From Gemmatimonadota bacterium (lineage in GTDB: Bacteria > Gemmatimonadota > Gemmatimonadetes > Palauibacterales > Palauibacteraceae): a stretch of DNA of 5,602 nucleotides. The first letter of the stretch is position 1; every line of letters begins with the position of its first letter. The DNA is taken from the NCBI GenBank assembly GCA_013042495.1, contig JABDQB010000277.1:1-5602 (forward strand), given 5' to 3'. Below are positions 1-5,602 of this stretch, in pieces. The translations under genes were made by a program, and so were the position numbers. The notes beneath the pieces are model-generated. The model searched no databases, was not told the DNA's origin, and was given only the letters and a program-made list of their open reading frames with translations.

Positions 1-792
1 GGCCAGGAGGCCCCCCGCCTCGTCCCTCACGTCGGGTCCGGCGTCGGTTGCCCGGCCAGCCAGGACGGTTCCGATCGAACCCTCGGAACGCCGGGCGGCG
101 GCCGCGGCCTCGTCCGCTCCCATTCCGGCATGCTCTTCGAGAAAGGCCCGCGCGGCATCAGGAGAGGGCGGTGTGACGCGCACCTCGAGTACACGGGAGC
201 GGACAGTCGGCAACAGGGCCCCCGGCCGACTCGACGTGAGAAACACGAGGGTATCGGCCGGTGGTTCCTCGAGGAGCTTGAGGAAGGCATTTGCCGCTTC
301 GGGGCTGGAGACCTGCGGCACCATGCGCTCGGCGTCGCCGATCACGAACACTGACGAACGTCCCATGGCTGGCCGGCGCACGGCCCGCGCCCGAATCTCT
401 TCGACGATGGGCAGAAAGATCGACGCAGCCTCGTTTCCACCCGAGGTCCACAGCGGGTCGGCCCGCCGGGACCCCAACTCCTCGATCCGGGCCTCCTCCA
501 GCTTCTGGCGCCGCCGGTCACCCGAGACCTTCTTCGGGGACGGGAGAGGGAAGAACCAGTGAATGTCCGGATGTTGAAGGTCGTCAGCCAGGTGGCACGA
601 AGTGCACCGGCCGCAGGGTCTTGCCTCAGGTGCGTCGCACTGCACGAGAGCCGCGAGCCACAGGGCGAGCCGCTGCTTTCCGATACCCGGCGGACCCCGG
701 AAAAGTAGGGACTGAGGGATCCGCCCCAACTCCGCGGCACGGGTCAGTCGTGCCTGAAGCTCGGAATGTCCAACCACCGGGTGGAGGCTCAC
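1..792 (-). CDS. holB: DNA polymerase III, delta' subunit (clamp loader), 3' end outside window
   Basis: Delta' is the stator subunit of the cytoplasmic clamp loader, which puts the sliding clamp on primed DNA. I translated it by hand: 264 residues are visible and the frame is still open at base 1; family members are usually around 320-350. It begins MSLHPVVGHSELQARL, then has a P-loop GPPGIGKQ (residues 33-40), a four-cysteine zinc module C52-x7-C60-x2-C63-x2-C66, HPDIHWFFP (74-82), a degenerate Walker B region VFVIGDAERM (148-157), the clamp-loader hallmark NAFLKLLEEPP (168-178) and LLPTVRSRV (193-201). The P-loop lysine is followed by Q rather than T/S, and the usual SRC motif reads SRV; delta' subunits often have degenerate ATP sites. 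The GTG start shares GTGA with the stop of the envC-like gene, and GAGGA lies 5 bases upstream. The zinc module and position of the motifs favour delta' over DnaX (tau/gamma), which is longer and has an intact ATPase site. Confidence 0.9.
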   Translation of the reverse strand, partial: MSLHPVVGHSELQARLTRAAELGRIPQSLLFRGPPGIGKQRLALWLAALVQCDAPEARPCGRCTSCHLADDLQHPDIHWFFPLPSPKKVSGDRRRQKLEEARIEELGSRRADPLWTSGGNEAASIFLPIVEEIRARAVRRPAMGRSSVFVIGDAERMVPQVSSPEAANAFLKLLEEPPADTLVFLTSSRPGALLPTVRSRVLEVRVTPPSPDAARAFLEEHAGMGADEAAAAARRSEGSIGTVLAGRATDAGPDVRDEAGGLLA

Positions 793-2012
793 GATCGTCC
801 TCGCAGCCAGCGAACGGGATCCACCTGCCGCGGGTTTCCGTCCCGCCCCGGCTCGTAGATCTGGAACTCCACATGCGTTCCCGAAGCGGAGCCCTCGTCG
901 CCCCCGACGTGTCCGATCACCTGCCCGCTGTTTACCCGGTCACCCGATCGGACGCGCAGGTCCTGCAGGTACAGATACCCGGACCAATAGCCACCGCCAT
1001 GATCGATGATCACGGTCTGCCCCAACACTCCCCGCGAGCCGGCCCAGGCGACGGAGCCGGACTCGACGGCCGCGACCGATGTGCCCCTGGGGGCCCCGAT
1101 GCCGATACCTTTCCATACGTCCTCGACGTCGGGCTTCGCCTCTCCAAAGCGGTAGACGACGCTGCCCTGGACGGGCCAGTTGAGGCTTCCGAGGTCGGAC
1201 GTGCGGAGCGTGGGGGTGGTGCTGGTTCCGGCCACCCGCTCTGCCTCCCGCCGGGCGCGCTCGAGTTCCGCCAGCAGGTTGCCGAGCTGGCGTTCCTCCC
1301 CCTCCAACTGCGTGATTCTCGTCTGGGCCTGCGCGACCCGACGCTGGGTGTTCGCGAGGCGGCGTTCGCGCTGTGTCTCGAGTGTCTCGAGGTCCCGGAC
1401 CTCTCGCTGCTTCTCGCCCCGCAGCCCTCGCAGACGGGCGAATTCCTGGGCCAGCTGTTGACGCTGAGCCGCCAGCTGCTCCTCCAGTCGCTGGACCTGG
1501 CCGACCAGGGTCCGGTCGTACCGGGCCACCAGGTGCAGGTACTTGTACCGGCTGATGAGGTCGCCAAACGAACGGGCCTCCATCACGACCTGGACGGCAT
1601 GCAAATCGCCCCGCTTGTAGATCTCGCGCAGGCGGGCTTCGAGCTCGGTGCGCCGCAACACGAGTTCGTCATGCGTACGGAGCATGTCCCTGGTGGTCTC
1701 GTCGACCTGGATCGCATACGCCTGGATCTGGAGATCGAGCTCATCAAGGGCCCCCCGCGACGAACCGATGCGTCGCTCGATGTTCGAGATCTCTTCGGAG
1801 AACGTGTGAATCTGGCCGCTCAGCTGATCGTACTCGCGCGCCAGTTGCTGCTTCTCGCGGCGAATCTGGTCCAACCGGTCCTGGCTGTCCCTGATCTGGT
1901 CGCCGATCGCGCTCTGGGCAGGCAGATTCGCCGCGCTGGAGACCATAAGAGCGGCTACGAGGACGGCCAGGCGTCGGAGCGCCGGCATCACGGCAGAACG
2001 ATCAGTAGACAT
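789..2012 (-). CDS. envC: EnvC-type murein hydrolase activator (coiled coil plus degenerate LytM/M23 domain)
   Basis: Predicted periplasmic partner of FtsEX that activates peptidoglycan amidases at the division septum. The 407 residues comprise a signal peptide (about 1-34: MPALRR then a hydrophobic core, possible cleavage after PAQS), a long coiled coil (about 36-130), a linker with REIYKRGDLHAVQVVMEARS (129-148), a second coiled coil (about 165-262), and a LytM/M23 fold from NWPVQGSVVYRFGE (278-291) to about 405. Compared with active M23 enzymes, the first zinc histidine is W300, the zinc aspartate is G304 and the HxH motif reads H380-V-E382, so no zinc ligand remains. The stretch VWKGIGIGAPRGTSV resembles the inactive LytM domain of E. 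coli EnvC as I remember it (WKGMVIGASEGTEV). It directly follows ftsX and overlaps it by 11 bases, as expected for a functional partner. A start at M9 (1988) would remove the overlap but has no ribosome binding site; the ATG at 2012 has GGGAG 13 bases upstream, which is long. An exact EnvC orthologue or a related FtsX-dependent activator are both possible. Confidence 0.88.
   Translation of the reverse strand: MSTDRSAVMPALRRLAVLVAALMVSSAANLPAQSAIGDQIRDSQDRLDQIRREKQQLAREYDQLSGQIHTFSEEISNIERRIGSSRGALDELDLQIQAYAIQVDETTRDMLRTHDELVLRRTELEARLREIYKRGDLHAVQVVMEARSFGDLISRYKYLHLVARYDRTLVGQVQRLEEQLAAQRQQLAQEFARLRGLRGEKQREVRDLETLETQRERRLANTQRRVAQAQTRITQLEGEERQLGNLLAELERARREAERVAGTSTTPTLRTSDLGSLNWPVQGSVVYRFGEAKPDVEDVWKGIGIGAPRGTSVAAVESGSVAWAGSRGVLGQTVIIDHGGGYWSGYLYLQDLRVRSGDRVNSGQVIGHVGGDEGSASGTHVEFQIYEPGRDGNPRQVDPVRWLRGRS
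798..802 (-). promoter_or_regulatory. Ribosome binding site of holB
   Basis: GAGGA on the minus strand ends 5 bases before the GTG at 792-790. It lies inside the last codons of the envC-like gene and supports the GTG start that overlaps that gene's TGA stop. This start would be missed if only ATG were considered. Confidence 0.55.
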
Positions 2013-2865
2013 CCAGCCGACGCAACTCCCGCCGAACCGCCCGTCCGGCCGCGAGCATTCCGAGGATTCCGGCGAAGGCCAAACCGGCCGCGGTCCACAG
2101 GTCGGGAAGCCACGCGAGCGAGACGAGCGTGCGCTCGACGGCCTGGTAGGTGACGAACGTCAGGGCCAGAGCGAGCAATCCTCCGCCAAGCCCGGTCATC
2201 AGACCTTCGATGAGGAAGGGTCGCCGGATGTAACCATCCGTGGCCCCAACGGTTTGCATGACCGCTATTTCACGGGCACGGGCGAGCACCGACATGCGAA
2301 CGGCGATTCCGATGAGCAGTGCGGCGCCGAAGGCGAAGCTGAGGCCGAGAATGACCGCCGCGCCGCCGGCGACCCGGCGGAGCGAGTAGATCCGGTCCAC
2401 CCACTCGCGGCCGTACCTCGCCTCTTCCACGAAATGGTAAGAAGTGACTCTGTCGGCCACGGTCTCCACGTCGACCGGCGTTCGAAAATCCGGTCGAAGG
2501 GCGATCTCGAGGGAGGCGGGAAGTGGATTGACTTCCAGGTCCGAGTAGACGTCGGAGAACTCGGTCAGCTCCCGGGACGCTTCGTAGAGGGCCTCAACCT
2601 TCGAAACGTACCGGGCCGACTCGACTTCCGGGTACGACTCGATTTCGTGCCGGGCGATCTCGATCAGTTCCTCGGACGCGTCGTCCCGAAGGTAGGCGAC
2701 GACCTCGACGCGTCCCTCCACGTCGGAGAGGGCTACGTCGATGTTGTGGGCCGTGAGGGCGAAGAGACCGATGCTGAAGACACTCAGTCCGATGGCCATT
2801 ACCGACAGGACCGTGAGCGCTGGTGCGCGGCGAATTCCGGAGAGGGCCTCCCGAAGCGACCTCAC
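2002..2865 (-). CDS. ftsX: Cell division ABC transporter-like membrane subunit FtsX
   Basis: Inner-membrane subunit of the FtsEX complex, which transmits ATP hydrolysis by FtsE to periplasmic murein hydrolase regulators. The 287 residues show the family's topology: a short basic N-terminus, TM1 (about 16-39), a large extracytoplasmic domain (about 41-164) expected to bind the coiled coil of the EnvC-like protein, TM2 (about 165-190), a cytoplasmic segment with REIAVMQTVGAT (198-209) resembling the FtsX/MacB motif that contacts the ATPase, TM3 (about 215-242), TM4 (about 253-275) and a basic tail. Length is normal for the shorter FtsX proteins without a long N-terminal extension. The GTG start (2865-2863) shares four bases, GTGA, with the ftsE stop; GGAG lies 10 bases upstream. 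The 3' end overlaps the envC-like gene by 11 bases. The position between ftsE and an EnvC-like gene makes the assignment firm. Confidence 0.94.
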   Translation of the reverse strand: MRSLREALSGIRRAPALTVLSVMAIGLSVFSIGLFALTAHNIDVALSDVEGRVEVVAYLRDDASEELIEIARHEIESYPEVESARYVSKVEALYEASRELTEFSDVYSDLEVNPLPASLEIALRPDFRTPVDVETVADRVTSYHFVEEARYGREWVDRIYSLRRVAGGAAVILGLSFAFGAALLIGIAVRMSVLARAREIAVMQTVGATDGYIRRPFLIEGLMTGLGGGLLALALTFVTYQAVERTLVSLAWLPDLWTAAGLAFAGILGMLAAGRAVRRELRRLDVY

Positions 2866-3542
2866 GCGACGGGATCTCCGGCCGAATCGAACACCAGCCG
2901 TCCTTCCTCGAGCTCGATCACCCTGACGTTCCGGTGCCGTCGCAAGAGCTCCGCATCATGGGTCGCCATCAGCACGGACGTGCCGGAGGCGTTGATCCGT
3001 CGGAACAGTTCGAACACCCCGGAACTGGCTCGCTCGTCGAGGTTCCCCGTCGGTTCGTCGGCAAGAAGAACGAGGGGTTCGTTGGCGAGTGCGCGGGCGA
3101 CAGCCACTCGCTGTTGCTCGCCTCCCGACAGCTCGCGCGGGAATGCCTGCGCACGAGCAGCGAGACCCACCTGGTTCAGCAGCTTCCGCACGCGCGGGGC
3201 GATCTTCGCTTTCGCGGTGCCCGTCACCTGCAGCGCAAAAGCGATGTTCTCCTCGGCAGTGAGGTTCTCCAGGAGTCTGAAGTCCTGGAAGATATACCCG
3301 ACGCGTCGCCGAAGATCGGGAAGGTCCCGCCGCTTGATTCTACTCGAGCTGTACCGGGATACCCGAACCTCTCCGGAGCTCGGCCGGTGCAGCATGTGCA
3401 CGAGCTTGAGGATCGTCGTCTTACCGGCACCCGACGCACCGGTAAGGAAGGCGAATTCGCCCTTCCGGAGGTGGAACGAGACGTCGAGCACCGCGGGAGA
3501 CGACCCGCCGAAGCTCTTGGTCACGGAGCGAAATTGAACCAC
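2862..3542 (-). CDS. ftsE: Cell division ATP-binding protein FtsE
   Basis: Cytoplasmic ATPase that pairs with FtsX at the division ring. At 226 residues it has the usual FtsE length (about 220-230) and every ABC motif is intact: Walker A GASGAGKT (35-42), Q-loop in IFQDFRLL with Q86 (84-91, a wording characteristic of FtsE), signature LSGGEQQR (138-145), Walker B VLLADEP with catalytic E163 (158-164), D-loop GNLD (167-170 approximately) and H-loop H195 in MATHD. The GTG start is preceded at 7 bases by GGAGGTGA, an unusually complete Shine-Dalgarno sequence, so the start is well supported. It lies 7 bases after pdxA and overlaps ftsX by GTGA, which suggests coupled synthesis of the two subunits. 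LolD-type lipoprotein exporters have related ATPases, but the FQDFRLL motif and the FtsX/EnvC neighbours argue for FtsE. Confidence 0.96.
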   Translation of the reverse strand: MVQFRSVTKSFGGSSPAVLDVSFHLRKGEFAFLTGASGAGKTTILKLVHMLHRPSSGEVRVSRYSSSRIKRRDLPDLRRRVGYIFQDFRLLENLTAEENIAFALQVTGTAKAKIAPRVRKLLNQVGLAARAQAFPRELSGGEQQRVAVARALANEPLVLLADEPTGNLDERASSGVFELFRRINASGTSVLMATHDAELLRRHRNVRVIELEEGRLVFDSAGDPVA

Positions 3543-3549
3543 CTTCTGC

Positions 3550-3557
3550 TCACCTCC
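3550..3557 (-). promoter_or_regulatory. Strong Shine-Dalgarno site of ftsE, containing the pdxA stop codon
   Basis: On the minus strand GGAGGTGA ends 7 bases before the GTG start of ftsE; it is preceded by three more G. Its last three bases, TGA, are also the stop codon of pdxA. A ribosome finishing pdxA therefore stops on the ftsE binding site, an arrangement that fits translational coupling or re-initiation. It also decides in favour of the GTG at 3542 as the ftsE start. Confidence 0.8.
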
Positions 3558-4509
3558 CCCGACGACAGAAGCGAATACACTGAGCCATGGCGGCCTTCAT
3601 GGAAGAAGGACTGGCCAGCCCGCGGCCCGCGATGTCGAACGCCGTGCCATGATCCGGCGAAGTGCGAGGGAAGGGAAGTCCCGCGGTCACGTTCACGCCC
3701 GTTTCGCTCGCCAGGGTCTTGAGGACCGCCAGCCCCACGTCGTGATACGGAACGACCACGACGTCCACCGTTCCCTCCAGGCACCTCCGGAACACGGTGT
3801 CGGCCGGAAAGATGCCCGCGATTTCGCAGTCTCCCGCCGCGACCAGCCGCTCCGCGGCAGGCGCCAGGATTCGCTCTTCCTCGTCGCCGAACAGACCCTG
3901 CTCCGAAGCGTGCGGGTTCACGCCCGCGAACGCAAGGCGCGGTCGATCGATACCCCACCAGTCCTTGAGAGCGCGGGACGCGATGGCGGAGCGCCGAACC
4001 ACGAGCTCGATATCGAGGAGTCCCGGCACGGCTCGGAGCGGCACGTGAACCGTCAGCAGGGCTACGCGGAGCGGACCGCCGAGCACCGTGTCCTCCGCGG
4101 CCATGATCATGGTCACGTCTGGAACCCCACAGCGATCCCGGAGAAGCTCCGTGTGGCCCGGAAAGGCATAGCCTGCGGCCCGAAGCGCCGTCTTGGAGAT
4201 CGGCGCCGTCACCAGGCCGTCGACCTTCCCGGCCAGGGCCATCGAAATGCCAGCCTCGACCGCCCGTCCCGAATGTTGGCCGGCTTCGCGTTCGCCACCC
4301 TGCCGCCAGGTGCCAGTCTCCGCGCACTCGACGCCCGGAGGAATCTGGAGCTCGGGATGCAATGACTCAGGCGACGGTCCGATCAAGACATACTCTGCCG
4401 CTGCGGCCAGCTCCCGGTCCGCGAGTGCGGCCTGAACGATTTCAGGACCTATTCCCCTCGGGTCTCCGAGGGTAATGGCTATCCTGGGTCGCTGGGATGT
4501 CTTCGGCAT
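3550..4509 (-). CDS. pdxA: 4-hydroxythreonine-4-phosphate dehydrogenase PdxA
   Basis: NAD-dependent cytoplasmic enzyme of the DXP-dependent pyridoxal phosphate pathway. It oxidises 4-phosphohydroxy-L-threonine, and the product decarboxylates to 3-amino-2-oxopropyl phosphate, used by PdxJ. The 319 residues match the family length (about 320-335) and carry its motifs: GDPRGIGPEI (15-24), TAPISKTAL (101-109), FPGHTELL (116-123), HVPLR (155-159), VNPHASEQG (197-205), FPADTVF (234-240), YHDVG (255-259) and LPFPRTSPDHGTAFDIAG (278-295). H155, H200 and H256 correspond to the three metal-binding histidines. The common YHDQG motif reads YHDVG, Q to V at 258. The ATG start gives the usual short lead-in (MPKTSQRPRIAI) but I see no clear ribosome binding site in front of it. 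The gene follows the surA-like gene by 40 bases; surA-pdxA adjacency is also known in E. coli. A PdxA2-type 4-phospho-threonate dehydrogenase is possible but no kinase gene of that pathway is nearby. Confidence 0.94.
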   Translation of the reverse strand: MPKTSQRPRIAITLGDPRGIGPEIVQAALADRELAAAAEYVLIGPSPESLHPELQIPPGVECAETGTWRQGGEREAGQHSGRAVEAGISMALAGKVDGLVTAPISKTALRAAGYAFPGHTELLRDRCGVPDVTMIMAAEDTVLGGPLRVALLTVHVPLRAVPGLLDIELVVRRSAIASRALKDWWGIDRPRLAFAGVNPHASEQGLFGDEEERILAPAAERLVAAGDCEIAGIFPADTVFRRCLEGTVDVVVVPYHDVGLAVLKTLASETGVNVTAGLPFPRTSPDHGTAFDIAGRGLASPSSMKAAMAQCIRFCRRGR

Positions 4510-4549
4510 ATCGCGTAGGCTGGATCGGCGTCGTACGTCTCGTGGTCGG
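4510..4549 (-). other. Short intergenic gap between surA-like gene and pdxA, no signal seen
   Basis: This 40-base gap is the longest non-coding stretch in the window. I see no GC-rich hairpin followed by T's, no convincing -10/-35 pair and no Shine-Dalgarno sequence for pdxA. The hexamer CGTACG is palindromic but too short to mean anything. It is most simply a spacer within a transcript. Confidence 0.5.
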
Positions 4550-5602
4550 TCAGAGCCTGATATCGACGTAGACCTCGTTTCGCAGTTCGTCCAGGAATCG
4601 CACGTAGCCCTTCTCGTTCAGAAGACTCTCACGAATCTGCTCGCGGATGTCCTCCAGCTTCCAGGCGCCCTCGGATTGGTAGCCAGTGATGCGTACGACG
4701 GCGAACACCGGACGTCCCGGCATGAAGCCCTCGGTCTGAAACGGGCCGACCACCGATCCCGGGACGGGGTTTGCCAGGGCCTGCGCGTAGGCTTCGCCGA
4801 ACTGACTCACCTGATCGTACGGGATCTCCGGGAACCGCACCGGAACCTCGCGGACACCGTACTTCTCGGCCATCGCGCGAACCTCGGCGCCCTCACGGAT
4901 CGAATCGGCCACGGCTATGGCCAACTCACCCGTGCGGCGAAAATCCGTCTCATCGAGCAACGGCTGTATCAGAATGTGCCGAATCTTGCGCTCGCCACCA
5001 CGGACGTTGTCCACCCGGATGATGTGGTAGCCGAACCGCGTGGCCACCGGCCCGACCGGCTGCCCGGTGCGCGCCGCCCACGCCGCGTCGGCAAACGATG
5101 GAACGAGCAGCGACCGTTGAATCCAGCCCAGGTCGCCCCCTTGCTCCCGGTTCGACATGTCCATGGAGTACTGGCGAGCCGCGATCTCGAAGTCCAACCC
5201 GTCCCGCAGTTCCGCCAGCACCTGCTCCGCGAGGGCGATAGAACTGTCGCGGGCCGCTTCTCCGGGCGATGGCTCGATCACCACCTGCTCGAGCGAGATC
5301 GAAGCCGGGCGCGTCTGCCCGACCAGGTTGTCCTCGTAATATGCCCGGATTTCCTCGTCCGTAACGGCAACCGGGGGAAGATTGCCGCGATTCGCCCGTA
5401 TGAATTCGTCGATCATCAACTGCGAGTGGACCTGGCCTCGCAGCCAGTGGCGATACTGGACCAGGGACCGGCCTGACTTGGTCACCGCGTCCTGGAAGTC
5501 AGTGGCCGTCGGGAAGGAGTTGCGGATTTCGCGGAACCTGCGGTCCGTCTCGCCATCGAGCTGGTCCGGCGGCACCTGGATGTCCGTCTCCTTGGCCTTC
5601 TG
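4550..5602 (-). CDS. surA: SurA-like periplasmic peptidyl-prolyl cis-trans isomerase / chaperone, 5' end outside window
   Basis: Periplasmic chaperone for outer-membrane proteins, with parvulin (PpiC-type) domains. 350 residues are visible; the frame is open to the right edge, so the signal peptide and first N-terminal helices are missing. A GTG at 5575 is internal, since the frame continues upstream with QKAKETDIQ. Visible parts, numbered from the edge: helical SurA N-domain (about 1-98), with RGQVHSQLMIDEFIR (55-69) as the usual helix before the first domain; parvulin 1 (about 99-199) with GGDLGW (155-160) and FGYHIIRVD (190-198); a second, divergent parvulin-like domain (about 203-307) opening RKIRHILIQ (206-214); and a C-terminal helix (about 312-345) ending in VDIRL, which would return to the N-domain as in SurA. 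Parvulin 1 lacks the histidine of the usual HIL motif (SLEQVVI here), whereas domain 2 keeps HIL but lacks GGDLGW. Together with pdxA directly downstream, this supports SurA over a single-domain PrsA/PpiC protein. Confidence 0.87.
   Translation of the reverse strand, partial: QKAKETDIQVPPDQLDGETDRRFREIRNSFPTATDFQDAVTKSGRSLVQYRHWLRGQVHSQLMIDEFIRANRGNLPPVAVTDEEIRAYYEDNLVGQTRPASISLEQVVIEPSPGEAARDSSIALAEQVLAELRDGLDFEIAARQYSMDMSNREQGGDLGWIQRSLLVPSFADAAWAARTGQPVGPVATRFGYHIIRVDNVRGGERKIRHILIQPLLDETDFRRTGELAIAVADSIREGAEVRAMAEKYGVREVPVRFPEIPYDQVSQFGEAYAQALANPVPGSVVGPFQTEGFMPGRPVFAVVRITGYQSEGAWKLEDIREQIRESLLNEKGYVRFLDELRNEVYVDIRL

Noticed and set aside
1241..1900. Repeated CGxGCC/CTGG-like stretches suggesting a DNA repeat
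   Set aside because: These fall in the coiled-coil coding part of the envC-like gene, where recurring L, R, Q and E codons give similar short words; there is no regular repeat unit.
1986..1988. Internal ATG (M9) as the start of the envC-like gene
   Set aside because: It would still give a signal peptide and remove the overlap with ftsX, but there is no Shine-Dalgarno sequence in front of it, while GGGAG precedes the ATG at 2012. The choice is not certain.
291..2153. A 620-codon open frame on the plus strand opposite the envC-like gene and part of holB and ftsX
   Set aside because: It runs antisense to genes with clear family motifs. Its protein has low-complexity, R/P/G-rich composition and no recognisable domain, and long antisense frames are expected in GC-rich DNA with strong codon bias.
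2254..3537. Plus-strand open frame of 427 codons opposite ftsX and ftsE (and a second overlapping one at 2823-3722)
   Set aside because: Both are antisense to ftsE/ftsX/pdxA, whose motifs are unmistakable. No domain or ribosome binding site supports them.
4510..4549. Possible terminator or promoter between the surA-like gene and pdxA
   Set aside because: No stable stem with a T-run and no recognisable promoter boxes; only the short palindrome CGTACG is present.
4475..5476. Plus-strand open frame of 333 codons opposite the SurA-like gene
   Set aside because: Antisense to a gene with clear parvulin motifs; the translated composition looks like a mirror frame of GC-rich coding DNA.
5573..5575. 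GTG as the true start of the SurA-like gene
   Set aside because: The frame stays open upstream to the edge of the window, and a start here would give a protein lacking a signal peptide and most of the SurA N-domain, so the codon is internal.

Overview
The window is an ordinary, gene-dense chromosomal stretch of a GC-rich, didermic (Gram-negative-type) bacterium. All six genes lie on the minus strand, so transcription runs from high to low coordinates. In that order they are: a SurA-type periplasmic peptidyl-prolyl isomerase (5' end outside the window), pdxA (vitamin B6 synthesis), ftsE, ftsX, an EnvC-type murein hydrolase activator, and the DNA polymerase III delta' subunit holB (3' end outside the window). 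A SurA homologue and an FtsEX/EnvC set both imply an outer membrane and a periplasm. The composition, together with details such as the HPDIHWFFP stretch in delta', would fit Gemmatimonadota or a neighbouring phylum. That placement is a guess from memory, not a demonstrated assignment.

Layout: surA-like 4550-5602 (partial), a 40-base gap, pdxA 3550-4509, a 7-base gap, ftsE 2862-3542, a 4-base overlap, ftsX 2002-2865, an 11-base overlap, envC-like 789-2012, a 4-base overlap, and holB 1-792 (partial). No intergenic space exceeds 40 bases. I see no promoter, terminator, RNA gene, repeat, mobile element or CRISPR array. The tight packing and GTGA overlaps argue for one co-transcribed, translationally coupled unit, at least from ftsE to holB.

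How the genes work together: FtsE (ATPase) and FtsX (membrane subunit) form the division-site type VII ABC complex. It passes ATP-driven conformational change across the membrane to a periplasmic coiled-coil partner, here the EnvC-like protein encoded next. That protein's LytM/M23 domain has lost all its zinc ligands, so it is predicted to activate a separate amidase rather than cut peptidoglycan itself. surA next to pdxA repeats an adjacency known from E. coli. holB and pdxA are housekeeping genes with no obvious mechanistic link to division.

I found no candidate for a new biological system. The points most worth a second look are the zinc-ligand-free EnvC domain, the split distribution of parvulin motifs in the SurA-like protein, and the arrangement of start and stop signals between the genes.
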